From Microcaldota archaeon (GTDB lineage: Archaea; Micrarchaeota; Micrarchaeia; Anstonellales; Bilamarchaeaceae), in the NCBI GenBank assembly GCA_018812625.1, contig JAHJDH010000023.1:1-57561 (forward strand): a DNA stretch of 57,561 bases, in the 5' to 3' direction. The position numbers and the translations under genes were made by a program. This document shows, piece after piece, positions 8,550-15,784 of this stretch. The notes under the pieces are model-generated. The model made no database searches. It was not told the origin of the DNA and was given only the letters and a program-made list of their open reading frames with translations. Each line of letters starts with the position of its first letter. Positions within the stretch are counted from its first letter, which is position 1.

Positions 8550-9244
8550 TAGGCATACTTGGTGGCATGGGGCCGGAAAGCACTGTCGATACTTACCGGA
8601 AAATGATAATCTACTGCCAGAAGGAGTATGGCGCACAACTCGACAGGGATTTTCCGCCAATTCTTATCTATAGCATGCCTGTTCCTGATGTAGTGGAAAA
8701 TCAAGACAATGATCCGGAAGTTCTTGAGGCTTTGAAATCCGGAATCAAAAAACTCGACGATGCCGGAGCAGACTTTTCCATAATCCCATGCAATTCAATG
8801 CAGGGATTTGTTCCAGAGCTTCGGAAAGATTTTACTGTCCTGTCAATAGTTGAAGAAACACTTCTTGAAGCCAAAAAAACCAATATTCAAAACTGGGGCA
8901 TTCTTGCAACAGAAGTGACTATCCAAAAAGGATATTTCCAAAAAGCATTTGCAGAATCGGGGTTATCAATAATTGAGCCTGATCCAAACGATCAGATCCT
9001 GCTCACGCGGGCAATCCGGCAAATCCTCTCTGGAGAAAAGGAAAAACCAAAAAAACTTCTTGAGGATGTAGCATATTCCCTGAAAGAAAAAAGCGCAGAA
9101 GCAATTCTTTTGGCATGTACTGATTTGCCACTAGTAATTTCTGATGAAATTTCAGGTCTGCAGACAATAGATACCACTGATGTTATTGCAAAGGCTGCTA
9201 TTGACTATTTTAAAAGCACAATTTATCAAAGAGGGAATATATGA
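8546..9244 (+). CDS. Aspartate/glutamate racemase family protein
   Basis: Probably interconverts L- and D-forms of an acidic or related amino acid. The N-terminus MIGILGGMGPEST is typical of the aspartate racemase family. The two catalytic cysteines are visible, in PCNSMQ at about residue 82 and in LACTDLPL at about residue 190. The length of 232 residues is normal. It overlaps both neighbours by four bases, inside the synthetase-like/HisRS operon. Substrate specificity cannot be told from the sequence; RacX-type broad specificity is possible. Confidence 0.88.
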   Translation: MIGILGGMGPESTVDTYRKMIIYCQKEYGAQLDRDFPPILIYSMPVPDVVENQDNDPEVLEALKSGIKKLDDAGADFSIIPCNSMQGFVPELRKDFTVLSIVEETLLEAKKTNIQNWGILATEVTIQKGYFQKAFAESGLSIIEPDPNDQILLTRAIRQILSGEKEKPKKLLEDVAYSLKEKSAEAILLACTDLPLVISDEISGLQTIDTTDVIAKAAIDYFKSTIYQRGNI

Positions 9245-10467
9245 AGCTTACTCCAAAAGGAATGCGAGACATTCCACCACAAGATATGATAATTCGCGAG
9301 GAAGTTGTAGATAAAATCAGGGATATCTTCCGCAGCTTTGGCTACAGGCCCATAGATACCCCTGCAATGGAATATCTAAAGACACTTCAGGCCAAAGCAG
9401 GCGCCGAAGTCTCCAAGCAGATTTTCGTAATCGACGGGGGTGAATATGGTCTTCGTTTTGACCTTACTGTTCCTCTTGCAAGATATGCTGCTGCATGCGA
9501 TGAGCCTAAGCCATTCAAGAGATATGCAATTGATAATGTCTGGAGAAGGGAAGAGCCCCAGCGTGGTCGCTTTAGGCAGTTTACTCAGGCGGATGTTGAT
9601 ATTATTGGAAGTAGCTCAATGCGCTGCGAAGCAGAACTTTTGACACTTGCATCAAGGCTTTGCAAAAGCTTTGGCTTTAACAAACCAAGAATTCTCCTAA
9701 ACAACAGAAAGATCCTTGATGGAATTGCAGCAAAAATAGGGGTTCCAAAAGAGAAGAAGGCCGAAGTCTTCAGGATTCTTGATAAGCTTGATAAGATCGG
9801 AAGCAGCGAAGTTGAAAAGCTGCTTCGTGAACTTCTTGAAGATAAGACTGATGAGTTTTTGCAAATTGTCCAGACAAAAGGGAGCAATGCAGAAAAGCTA
9901 AAGCTTGCTTCTACTTATTCTGAAGAAGGTGCAAAAGAACTTGAAGAAATACTTTCCTTATGTGATTTTGAAATAGAAGTCGACCTGTTCCTTGTTCGCG
10001 GCCTTGGGTATTACACTGGCCCTGTTTTCGAAGTTAAGCTCAGCGATGATATCGGAACATGTCTTGCTGGTGGCCGTTATGACGAGCTTCTTGGAGTTTA
10101 TGGTCAGGATAATCCTGCAGTTGGGATTTCAGTTGGGCTTGAGCGCCTGATTACTTTGATTCTTGAGCAAACCAAAGAAAAACAAAAAACCAGAACAAAG
10201 CTTTTTGTAGCTGCAATCAATCCCAAATTCTATGGAGATGTTCTTGCAGTTGCTGCCAAACTTCGAGAAGCTGGGCTTTCATGCGAGACTGATTTAATTG
10301 GAAGAAATATCAGAAAACAATTTGATCTTGTCAATTCTCTTTCTATAAAATACATGATAATCATTGGTGAAAAAGAGCTTGAGAGCGGCAAACTTACTCT
10401 AAGGGACATGTCTTCTGGAGAAGAAGAAAAACTGACTATTGAAGAAATTATCGGGAAGATGCTATGA
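9241..10467 (+). CDS. hisS: Histidyl-tRNA synthetase
   Basis: Charges tRNA-His. Class II motif 2 is DNVWRREEPQRGRFRQFTQ, the histidine-binding signature is GLGYYTGPVFEV followed by LAGGRYDEL, and motif 3 is VGISVGLERL. The anticodon-binding domain fills the last 90 or so residues. The 408-residue length is normal. It is translationally coupled to the racemase upstream and to the small HisA-like gene downstream by four-base overlaps. Confidence 0.96.
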   Translation: MKLTPKGMRDIPPQDMIIREEVVDKIRDIFRSFGYRPIDTPAMEYLKTLQAKAGAEVSKQIFVIDGGEYGLRFDLTVPLARYAAACDEPKPFKRYAIDNVWRREEPQRGRFRQFTQADVDIIGSSSMRCEAELLTLASRLCKSFGFNKPRILLNNRKILDGIAAKIGVPKEKKAEVFRILDKLDKIGSSEVEKLLRELLEDKTDEFLQIVQTKGSNAEKLKLASTYSEEGAKELEEILSLCDFEIEVDLFLVRGLGYYTGPVFEVKLSDDIGTCLAGGRYDELLGVYGQDNPAVGISVGLERLITLILEQTKEKQKTRTKLFVAAINPKFYGDVLAVAAKLREAGLSCETDLIGRNIRKQFDLVNSLSIKYMIIIGEKELESGKLTLRDMSSGEEEKLTIEEIIGKML

Positions 10468-10961
10468 TTAAAATCGCGCAGATTATCGTTAAGGACAAGC
10501 AGGCGTTTTCACGAACTGGAGGCGTGCTTCGATTTCTTGGTAGTGCAGTTGATATTGCAAAGAAAATCAAAGACGACGGATTCAAACTAATTCATATTGT
10601 GGATGAAGATGCGCTATCTGGCAGCTCAACAAACCTTGATGTTTATGATACTCTTACCTGTTTTATCAATGTCCAGGTTGAAGGTTTTTCCAAAGATGAT
10701 ATGATCAAAAAACTACTTTCTCTTCGCTGCAGGGTTGTTTTTCCTCCTGAGGCGGTTGTTTCAAAATATTCTGAGAAAAATCTTCTTGTTGCAAAAATCA
10801 AGTCGGATTATTCCGGAAGTCTTGATGGTTTTCATGATGTAATTATTGAAAATGCGGATGATTTTTCCATTCAAAAATTTTCAAAACTTGGGAAGCGAAT
10901 TATCATATATTCTCAACTGAAAACAAAGGAAAAAGTCTGGGGTAAAATCTCCAATTATTAA
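10464..10961 (+). CDS. Small HisA-like (TIM half-barrel-like) protein
   Basis: The protein has 165 residues and is not firmly identified. LIHIVDEDALSGSSTN resembles the LHIVDLDGA strand of HisA/HisF-type phosphoribosyl-binding barrels. The following strand FINVQVEGF resembles the next barrel strand. The total length covers only about two thirds of a full barrel, so it may be a degenerate or half-barrel relative. It starts inside the hisS stop codon and is the last gene of that operon, so a role in histidine or tRNA-His metabolism is possible but unproven. Confidence 0.55.
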   Translation: MIKIAQIIVKDKQAFSRTGGVLRFLGSAVDIAKKIKDDGFKLIHIVDEDALSGSSTNLDVYDTLTCFINVQVEGFSKDDMIKKLLSLRCRVVFPPEAVVSKYSEKNLLVAKIKSDYSGSLDGFHDVIIENADDFSIQKFSKLGKRIIIYSQLKTKEKVWGKISNY

Positions 10962-10967
10962 TGTATG

Positions 10968-10977
10968 TTTATAAATA
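10968..10977 (+). promoter_or_regulatory. TATA box of the metalloprotease-like gene
   Basis: TTTATAAATA is centred 26 bases before ATG 10999, the spacing expected for a leaderless archaeal mRNA. Confidence 0.65.
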
Positions 10978-10998
10978 CATTTATACACAATTTATCAC

Positions 10999-11928
10999 AT
11001 GAATAAATTCCAAATCATTCCCCCTAGTCTCCGCCAACTCCAACGTCCATGGTTTTCGAAACATGGGAATCCAAGAGTCGAAGGCATGATGCGTTTAGGC
11101 TCTAGAATTGAAGCGCGTTATCCTGATCGGGCGCCAATAATCAAGCAATGGGTCAGTGGTGGGGCGGGAACCGTGTTTGAAGACCCTGCTGCTGCTGATC
11201 CGAAACTAATTCGTAGTTTCCTTGAACTTTCAAAAGGCCAGTATCATGAAATAACTGATAAGATTGAATCTGCCAGGGCTCGGGATGAACTTGAACTCTT
11301 TCTTGCAAGCCGTGGGGTGGAACTTGTTGGCCGGGGTGGTAGTCCTGCTGCGCTTATGAACCATGATGTGACTCGTGAAATCCTAAGAGTGCTTTCTATT
11401 CTTCCAGTAAGCCACTTTGGTCATGATCATTTTACAAGATTCAGACTAGGTGGGTGGGGTGGAGGAGCAGCCAAATTCTCAAGGTATCAGGATCCTGAAG
11501 TGCATCTCTTTACTTTCGCAACAAGGGGGCCCTTGAGAAATCTCTATGCTCTTATGCTCCACGAGATTGGCCATTCATTTATCAGAACCCTGCCTAAACA
11601 ATATCTTGAGGTACTTGATGAAGCTAGAAAAAAACTGCACAAGACTAATGGAATCTTTGGCGTTGACTACCTGCATGGTTCTCATGAGCGAAGGGGCCAT
11701 TGTCTCTCATCTCTCAAAGAATTCGTCCCAGAGTTATATCTTATGTATGTTACTCAGGGAGCATTCACAAAAGAAGGCCTGGATCTATATTCCAAAAATT
11801 CTAAAGATGACGATCCACCATCTTATATCAACAGATATCTTGAGAACTTGCCCCCAAAAGATAGCAGGTTGCTCTCTGCAATATGGAATCTCTACAAGAA
11901 ATGTTTTGAAGGGATAGAGTATATCTAG
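10999..11928 (+). CDS. Putative zinc metallopeptidase (HExxH)
   Basis: A cytoplasmic-looking protein of 309 residues with the zinc-binding motif HEIGHS at about residue 189. A candidate third ligand, Glu, lies in KEFVPELYLMYV about 50 residues later, as in gluzincin-like peptidases. The region before it is Gly-rich (FRLGGWGGGAAKF). No signal peptide or membrane segment is evident. I cannot name a family, and the substrate is unknown. It is a single gene with its own TATA box and converges on the KaiC-like gene, ends overlapping by four bases. Confidence 0.7.
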   Translation: MNKFQIIPPSLRQLQRPWFSKHGNPRVEGMMRLGSRIEARYPDRAPIIKQWVSGGAGTVFEDPAAADPKLIRSFLELSKGQYHEITDKIESARARDELELFLASRGVELVGRGGSPAALMNHDVTREILRVLSILPVSHFGHDHFTRFRLGGWGGGAAKFSRYQDPEVHLFTFATRGPLRNLYALMLHEIGHSFIRTLPKQYLEVLDEARKKLHKTNGIFGVDYLHGSHERRGHCLSSLKEFVPELYLMYVTQGAFTKEGLDLYSKNSKDDDPPSYINRYLENLPPKDSRLLSAIWNLYKKCFEGIEYI

Positions 11929-12791
11929 TCCCGTCTTCTTATTCCAAGAGTTTTTCTCTTAAGTAATTTTTTTACAGCTTTTTTTGTCACTTCTTTTACT
12001 ACTCTGTCATCTTTTTTACTGGGGGATTTTTTGGCTGCTGCTTTTGCTGGAGTTTTTTTAACTGTTTTTTCTGCAATTGTTTTTGGTTTATTCAGGCTTG
12101 AATCTGGCGGTCCATCACTGAAAACAATCCATCCATTTGTATCCATTTGAGAAGGATAATTTCTTGTCGAGTGCTCTATTCCCTTCATCTTCAATACTTC
12201 AACCGACCTGTATCTCTCCTCTTTTTTCTCATCATACTGGTAATACAGATTAATCCAGCCATCAGTATAATTCTCAATTTCAAAATTTGTATATGGAAGC
12301 CTCTTCACATTTTCAGAAGCGCGATCCTGTGCAACAATGAGTGTAGTGACCCCCCATTTTCTCATATTGTCTATGAGTTTGAGAAATCCCTTTTTCCTCT
12401 CATCCTCGTTTGGGAAATGAAGTGCAATCGGCATAATCGAATCAATGACAACCCTCTTTACTCCGGTTGTCTGTATGATCTCCTGAATTGCACTGTACTG
12501 GTTGAGGACCTGATCGACCTCGTAAATCGGGTAATCCAGAATAATGAGCCTTCTGTTTTGTTCTGCTTCCTGCAGATCCCATTTATATCCGCTCATGTGA
12601 AAGAAGAAATCCTTTTTGCTCTCTTCAATTGAAATATATAGTCCTGGTGCTTCAGACTCAAGAATAAATTGGAGTGCCATAGTACTTTTTCCAGATCCAG
12701 TAGGTCCGCTAAGGGTTACAATGGATCCTTCAAGAAATCCCCCGCCAAGTATTTTATCCAATCCAGGAATGCCGCTTTTTATAAGTCTCAT
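11925..12791 (-). CDS. KaiC-like RecA-fold ATPase with a basic tail
   Basis: A single-domain KaiC/RadA-like ATPase of 288 residues. Walker A is GPTGSGKST at about residues 29-37, the conserved LYISIEES follows, and Walker B is VKRVVIDS. After the ATPase core (ending near residue 225) comes a Lys/Ala/Pro-rich tail of about 55 residues (PAKAAAKKSPSKK), like a histone H1 tail, which may bind nucleic acid. Its start is fused by an ATGA overlap to the 162-residue gene upstream, so they probably act together. The role is likely regulatory but unknown. Confidence 0.88.
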   Translation of the reverse strand: MRLIKSGIPGLDKILGGGFLEGSIVTLSGPTGSGKSTMALQFILESEAPGLYISIEESKKDFFFHMSGYKWDLQEAEQNRRLIILDYPIYEVDQVLNQYSAIQEIIQTTGVKRVVIDSIMPIALHFPNEDERKKGFLKLIDNMRKWGVTTLIVAQDRASENVKRLPYTNFEIENYTDGWINLYYQYDEKKEERYRSVEVLKMKGIEHSTRNYPSQMDTNGWIVFSDGPPDSSLNKPKTIAEKTVKKTPAKAAAKKSPSKKDDRVVKEVTKKAVKKLLKRKTLGIRRRD

Positions 12792-13276
12792 TTTTTATCA
12801 CCTAAAATTTTCTTACCCATTTTTGCTCTTTGCATGAGATTTTCTTCAATACTTGCCATTTCTCCAGGCTTTGCCAATTTAGTCAGTATGTATCTTTTGT
12901 ATTCTGCGGTGGTAGCTGACATTGTTCCAAGCAAATCATGCGCCTCATTCAACGGGAGCACGATCTCATCTGGACGAAGAATCTCAATTGTAAATGGACT
13001 GTGGGCCATGCAGATTGCACTAAGAGCTTTGAAATCTCTTGTTAATATCTTTAGTGAAATGCAGCTTGACCAGTTCTTGCCTTCCTCGCCGCCAACAGGC
13101 TCATCAATCTCCCCAAGAGCCATTACCACTCCCTGTTTTTGGATCATATTGTTGATGAATCCTGTTCCCAGTTCCTGTACCAATTCTTTGCTTTTAGCAT
13201 GAATGTCAAAATAGAGCATGGCCAAGACTCCGCCATTTTTGACTGTGTCTTTTATTTGTTTTTCTACGTCTGTCAT
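12788..13276 (-). CDS. Conserved-looking partner of the KaiC-like ATPase
   Basis: A soluble alpha/beta protein of 162 residues, family not recognised. It begins MTDVEKQIKD, has the strand LAMLYFDIHAKSKE, a central region with two Cys, and a helical C-terminus (LLGTMSATTAEYKRYI). The overlap with the KaiC-like start indicates an operon of two. An AT-rich region upstream holds the promoter. The function is unknown, possibly that of a regulator or adaptor of the ATPase. Confidence 0.7.
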   Translation of the reverse strand: MTDVEKQIKDTVKNGGVLAMLYFDIHAKSKELVQELGTGFINNMIQKQGVVMALGEIDEPVGGEEGKNWSSCISLKILTRDFKALSAICMAHSPFTIEILRPDEIVLPLNEAHDLLGTMSATTAEYKRYILTKLAKPGEMASIEENLMQRAKMGKKILGDKK

Positions 13277-13370
13277 ACCAATTACTTACATGTGAATAAT
13301 TTATACATGTTTGCGCTTCCAAAATAAATTTAAAAATTAGGCAAATTTCTGAAATATTTTTCGAAAATAT

Positions 13371-13380
13371 CTTTAAATAG
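13371..13380 (+). promoter_or_regulatory. TATA box of the Cys-rich lipoprotein gene
   Basis: CTTTAAATAG is centred about 27 bases before ATG 13403, which predicts a leaderless transcript. Confidence 0.6.
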
Positions 13381-13402
13381 GCGTGGTATCGTAAAAGTTA
13401 GT

Positions 13403-14230
13403 ATGAAGAGTGTTATTTTATTGGGTCTTGCGACCATGGCATTACTATTTGGATGTGTCAATATGACCAATAACCAGCAGCAATATCTCTGTCCTGATGG
13501 TTCAACAATTGTGAGCGATCTGGCTAGTTGTCCAAAGGTTGATCTTGATCTGAAAGAATGTCAAGATGCATCATCATCTTCTGACTATTATGGCGATAGC
13601 GATCGGGATATATGCTATTATGATCTTGCGCTTAACCGCAATAATATCACATACTGTAAAATGATACACAATTCTGATTCATATAGCGATTATACTGCAG
13701 CCCGCTGTGGTGTTGAACTTGCTCTTTACAATGATGATATGGCATTGTGCAACAACCTTTCAGTTTTGTCCAGATATGATTGTTTCTCCCATCTTTCTAC
13801 TGAATTAGATGATCCTTCTATCTGCCAGAACATCAAATCAATTCCGAAAATGGATGACTGCTTGTATGACTATGTCTATTACAATGCATATTACATCTCT
13901 GACTGGAGTGTTTGCGGAATGTTCTCTGGAAAAGGCGATGAAAGCGAATACTGCTATTATGAGGCTGCTTCAGACACGGGTGATTTGAGTTATTGTGATA
14001 AACTAACTGGATATGACTACTATTATAGCAAAGCCAGTTGTTATGGCGCAGTTGCGAAAAACAAGAACAGTCCATCCATTTGCAATCAATTGGGCACAAC
14101 TGAAGAGAAAGACGATTGCTATTATGATTATGCAACTGGATATCCATATGTAGTTGATGTTTGTAATAACATTTCTGAAGAGTATCGCAAGGCAAATTGC
14201 ATAGACTGGACAAATTACAGTTATTACTAA
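13403..14230 (+). CDS. Cys- and Tyr-rich secreted lipoprotein
   Basis: The N-terminus is a lipoprotein signal peptide ending in the lipobox LLFGC, so the mature protein should be anchored outside the cell membrane. The rest of the 275 residues consists of degenerate units of about 30 residues, each with paired cysteines (for example DICYYDLAL...ITYC, and DDCYYDYA near the end), rich in Tyr, Asp and Asn. Such units are presumably disulfide-bonded. The function is unknown. It has its own promoter and stands before nop5. Confidence 0.8.
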   Translation: MKSVILLGLATMALLFGCVNMTNNQQQYLCPDGSTIVSDLASCPKVDLDLKECQDASSSSDYYGDSDRDICYYDLALNRNNITYCKMIHNSDSYSDYTAARCGVELALYNDDMALCNNLSVLSRYDCFSHLSTELDDPSICQNIKSIPKMDDCLYDYVYYNAYYISDWSVCGMFSGKGDESEYCYYEAASDTGDLSYCDKLTGYDYYYSKASCYGAVAKNKNSPSICNQLGTTEEKDDCYYDYATGYPYVVDVCNNISEEYRKANCIDWTNYSYY

Positions 14231-14289
14231 CCTTTTTAATTTCTTTAATCTTATTTTTTATCTGATAATTCTTAATGTTGGTTTTATTC

Positions 14290-15096
14290 ATGAAAGGCAA
14301 AAGAGATAAGTTTCTAAAAAAATCAAAGGAAAGCATAACCGAAGCACTCAAAAGCAGAGACATGCTTCTTGGCAGTGTTACCAAGTCTATCGAGGATCTT
14401 GATAAGACCATAAATCTTCTTGCCGAGAGGCTTGAGGACTGGTATGGGGTCTATTTCCCAGAGCTTCTGGAAGTTGACAAGCTGAAATTTTCTAATGCAG
14501 TTCTTCTTATAGATCGGGATAATTTTGACACTAAAGAACTATCTACACTCTTTGGCCAGAATAAGGCAACAGAACTATCTAAAAAATCCGAGACAAGTAT
14601 GGGAGTCAAACTTCCAGCAGCTGATGTGGCAGAATGCCAGTCACTTGCACAGTCAATCGTTCATCTCGGGAAGCTTAGGGATCGTTTTGAAACATATCAG
14701 AAAACATTGGCACTTGAACTTTGTCCAAATCTTTCTGAGGTCGGAGGACCAGAAGTTGCAGCAAAACTTGTTTCTCATGTCGGTTCCATTTCAAAATTAG
14801 CACTTCTTCCTGCTAGTGCAATTCAGGTTATTGGAGCCGAAAAAGCTCTCTTTAAACATCTGAAAAACAAACGAATTCCACCTCCAAAACACGGTATAAT
14901 CTTTCAGCATGCAAGAATCTCTGCATCTCCAAAGAAAGTGCGTGGAAAAATTGCAAGAACGCTTGCAAACAAATTATGCCTAGCAGCAAAAGCAGATGCT
15001 TTTACCAAGAACCAAATTGGCAAAAAACTCCACGAAGATTTTGATGCACGATACGCCCAAATCATGGCGCAGTATAAAAAGCAGAAAAAGAAATAG
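14290..15096 (+). CDS. nop5: Nop5-like C/D box sRNP protein lacking the N-terminal domain
   Basis: Nop5 is the core scaffold of C/D-box small RNPs that guide 2'-O-methylation of RNA. A coiled-coil region (about residues 20-70 and 110-150) and the RNA-binding Nop domain are clear, with GGPEVAAKLVSHVGSISKL, IQVIGAEKALFKHL and PPKHGIIFQH, then a Lys-rich tail. The protein has only about 268 residues from ATG 14290, whereas family members are usually 350-420. The missing part is the N-terminal fibrillarin-binding domain. The upstream sequence belongs to another gene, so it is not a start-site error. No fibrillarin gene is adjacent. Confidence 0.88.
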   Translation: MKGKRDKFLKKSKESITEALKSRDMLLGSVTKSIEDLDKTINLLAERLEDWYGVYFPELLEVDKLKFSNAVLLIDRDNFDTKELSTLFGQNKATELSKKSETSMGVKLPAADVAECQSLAQSIVHLGKLRDRFETYQKTLALELCPNLSEVGGPEVAAKLVSHVGSISKLALLPASAIQVIGAEKALFKHLKNKRIPPPKHGIIFQHARISASPKKVRGKIARTLANKLCLAAKADAFTKNQIGKKLHEDFDARYAQIMAQYKKQKKK

Positions 15097-15116
15097 GATA
15101 TAAACACGTATATCCT
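15095..15116 (+). terminator. Hairpin after nop5, possible terminator or next promoter
   Basis: AGGATAT pairs with ATATCCT around an eight-base loop, followed by a short T-run at 15120-15124. The GGATATAAAC part is also a plausible TATA box for the acetyltransferase gene at 15136, so either role is possible. Confidence 0.35.
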
Positions 15117-15135
15117 AAGTTTTTACAGTGAGGCG

Positions 15136-15525
15136 ATGATTAATATCCGAATGCTAAGATCTTCAGAATTAGATCTTGCAAAACAATTCATCAGAACTAT
15201 CTTTCCACGTGCAATGGTACAAATAACTGACGATGACACAATTCTTCTTGCCGAAGAAGACGAAAAACTGGTGGGCTTTGCTCATATTATCGATGATGGT
15301 GAGCGCGTAATACTCCAGGGAATCGGGGTAGAAAAGTCCATGAGAGGCCAGGGAGTTGGAACGCTGCTCATTGAACACACTATGGAAATGCTCTCTGAGA
15401 TTGAACGTCCAATATTTCTAAAAGTCAAAGTAATGAATCCGGCAATAGATCTATATGCTCGATATGGTTTTTTTATTAAGAAATTTGGCACAACGCATGT
15501 GCTTGTAAAAAAACCAAACACATAA
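15136..15525 (+). CDS. GNAT-family N-acetyltransferase
   Basis: Transfers an acetyl group from acetyl-CoA to an unknown amine. The 129 residues show the GNAT order: VGFAHIIDD strand, LQGIGVEKSMRGQGVGTLLIEH (acetyl-CoA binding motif A with RGQGVG), and NPAIDLYARYGF (motif B). The length is that of a minimal domain. It lies between nop5 and tRNA-Pro. Confidence 0.9.
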   Translation: MINIRMLRSSELDLAKQFIRTIFPRAMVQITDDDTILLAEEDEKLVGFAHIIDDGERVILQGIGVEKSMRGQGVGTLLIEHTMEMLSEIERPIFLKVKVMNPAIDLYARYGFFIKKFGTTHVLVKKPNT

Positions 15526-15591
15526 AAGAACATCTCTCAAAGAAATTTGAACGCATCTTTTCAAAAAAATAGTCCTAAATGTATCAATTTA

Positions 15592-15664
15592 GGGGGAATG
15601 TGCTAATCTGGTATGCTACCAGCTTTGGGAGCTGGTGATCCGAGTTCAAATCTTGGTTCCCCCA
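15592..15664 (+). tRNA. tRNA-Pro (anticodon TGG)
   Basis: The acceptor stem GGGGGAA/TTCCCCC, discriminator A, anticodon stem CCAGC/GCTGG with loop TTTGGGA, and T-arm around TTCAAAT are all present. The D-arm is odd: TGCT faces TGCT, so only the two inner G-C pairs form and both outer positions are U-U. No intron. CCA is not encoded, and a T-run follows. Confidence 0.93.
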
Positions 15665-15755
15665 TTTTTTCCTACTAATAAGAACATTAGTAATAGCAGA
15701 TTTTTATTCAAATTTTGCTCAAAAAGCGCATTTTTCCCGAAAAAGTGCAGAATCC

Positions 15756-15764
15756 TTTTTATAT
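15756..15764 (+). promoter_or_regulatory. TATA box of the solenoid protein gene
   Basis: TTTTTATAT lies about 25 bases before ATG 15785; a GGAG also precedes the start by about ten bases. Confidence 0.55.
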
Positions 15765-15784
15765 CTATCGGAGAAAACTTATGC

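Noticed and set aside
13833-14411. Reverse ORF of 192 codons across the Cys-rich lipoprotein
   Set aside because: His/Asn/Cys-rich antisense of Tyr/Asp codons, crosses two real genes and has no promoter.
15635-15784. Upstream extension of the solenoid protein frame
   Set aside because: It runs into tRNA-Pro and lies before the TATA box; ATG 15785 fits the promoter.
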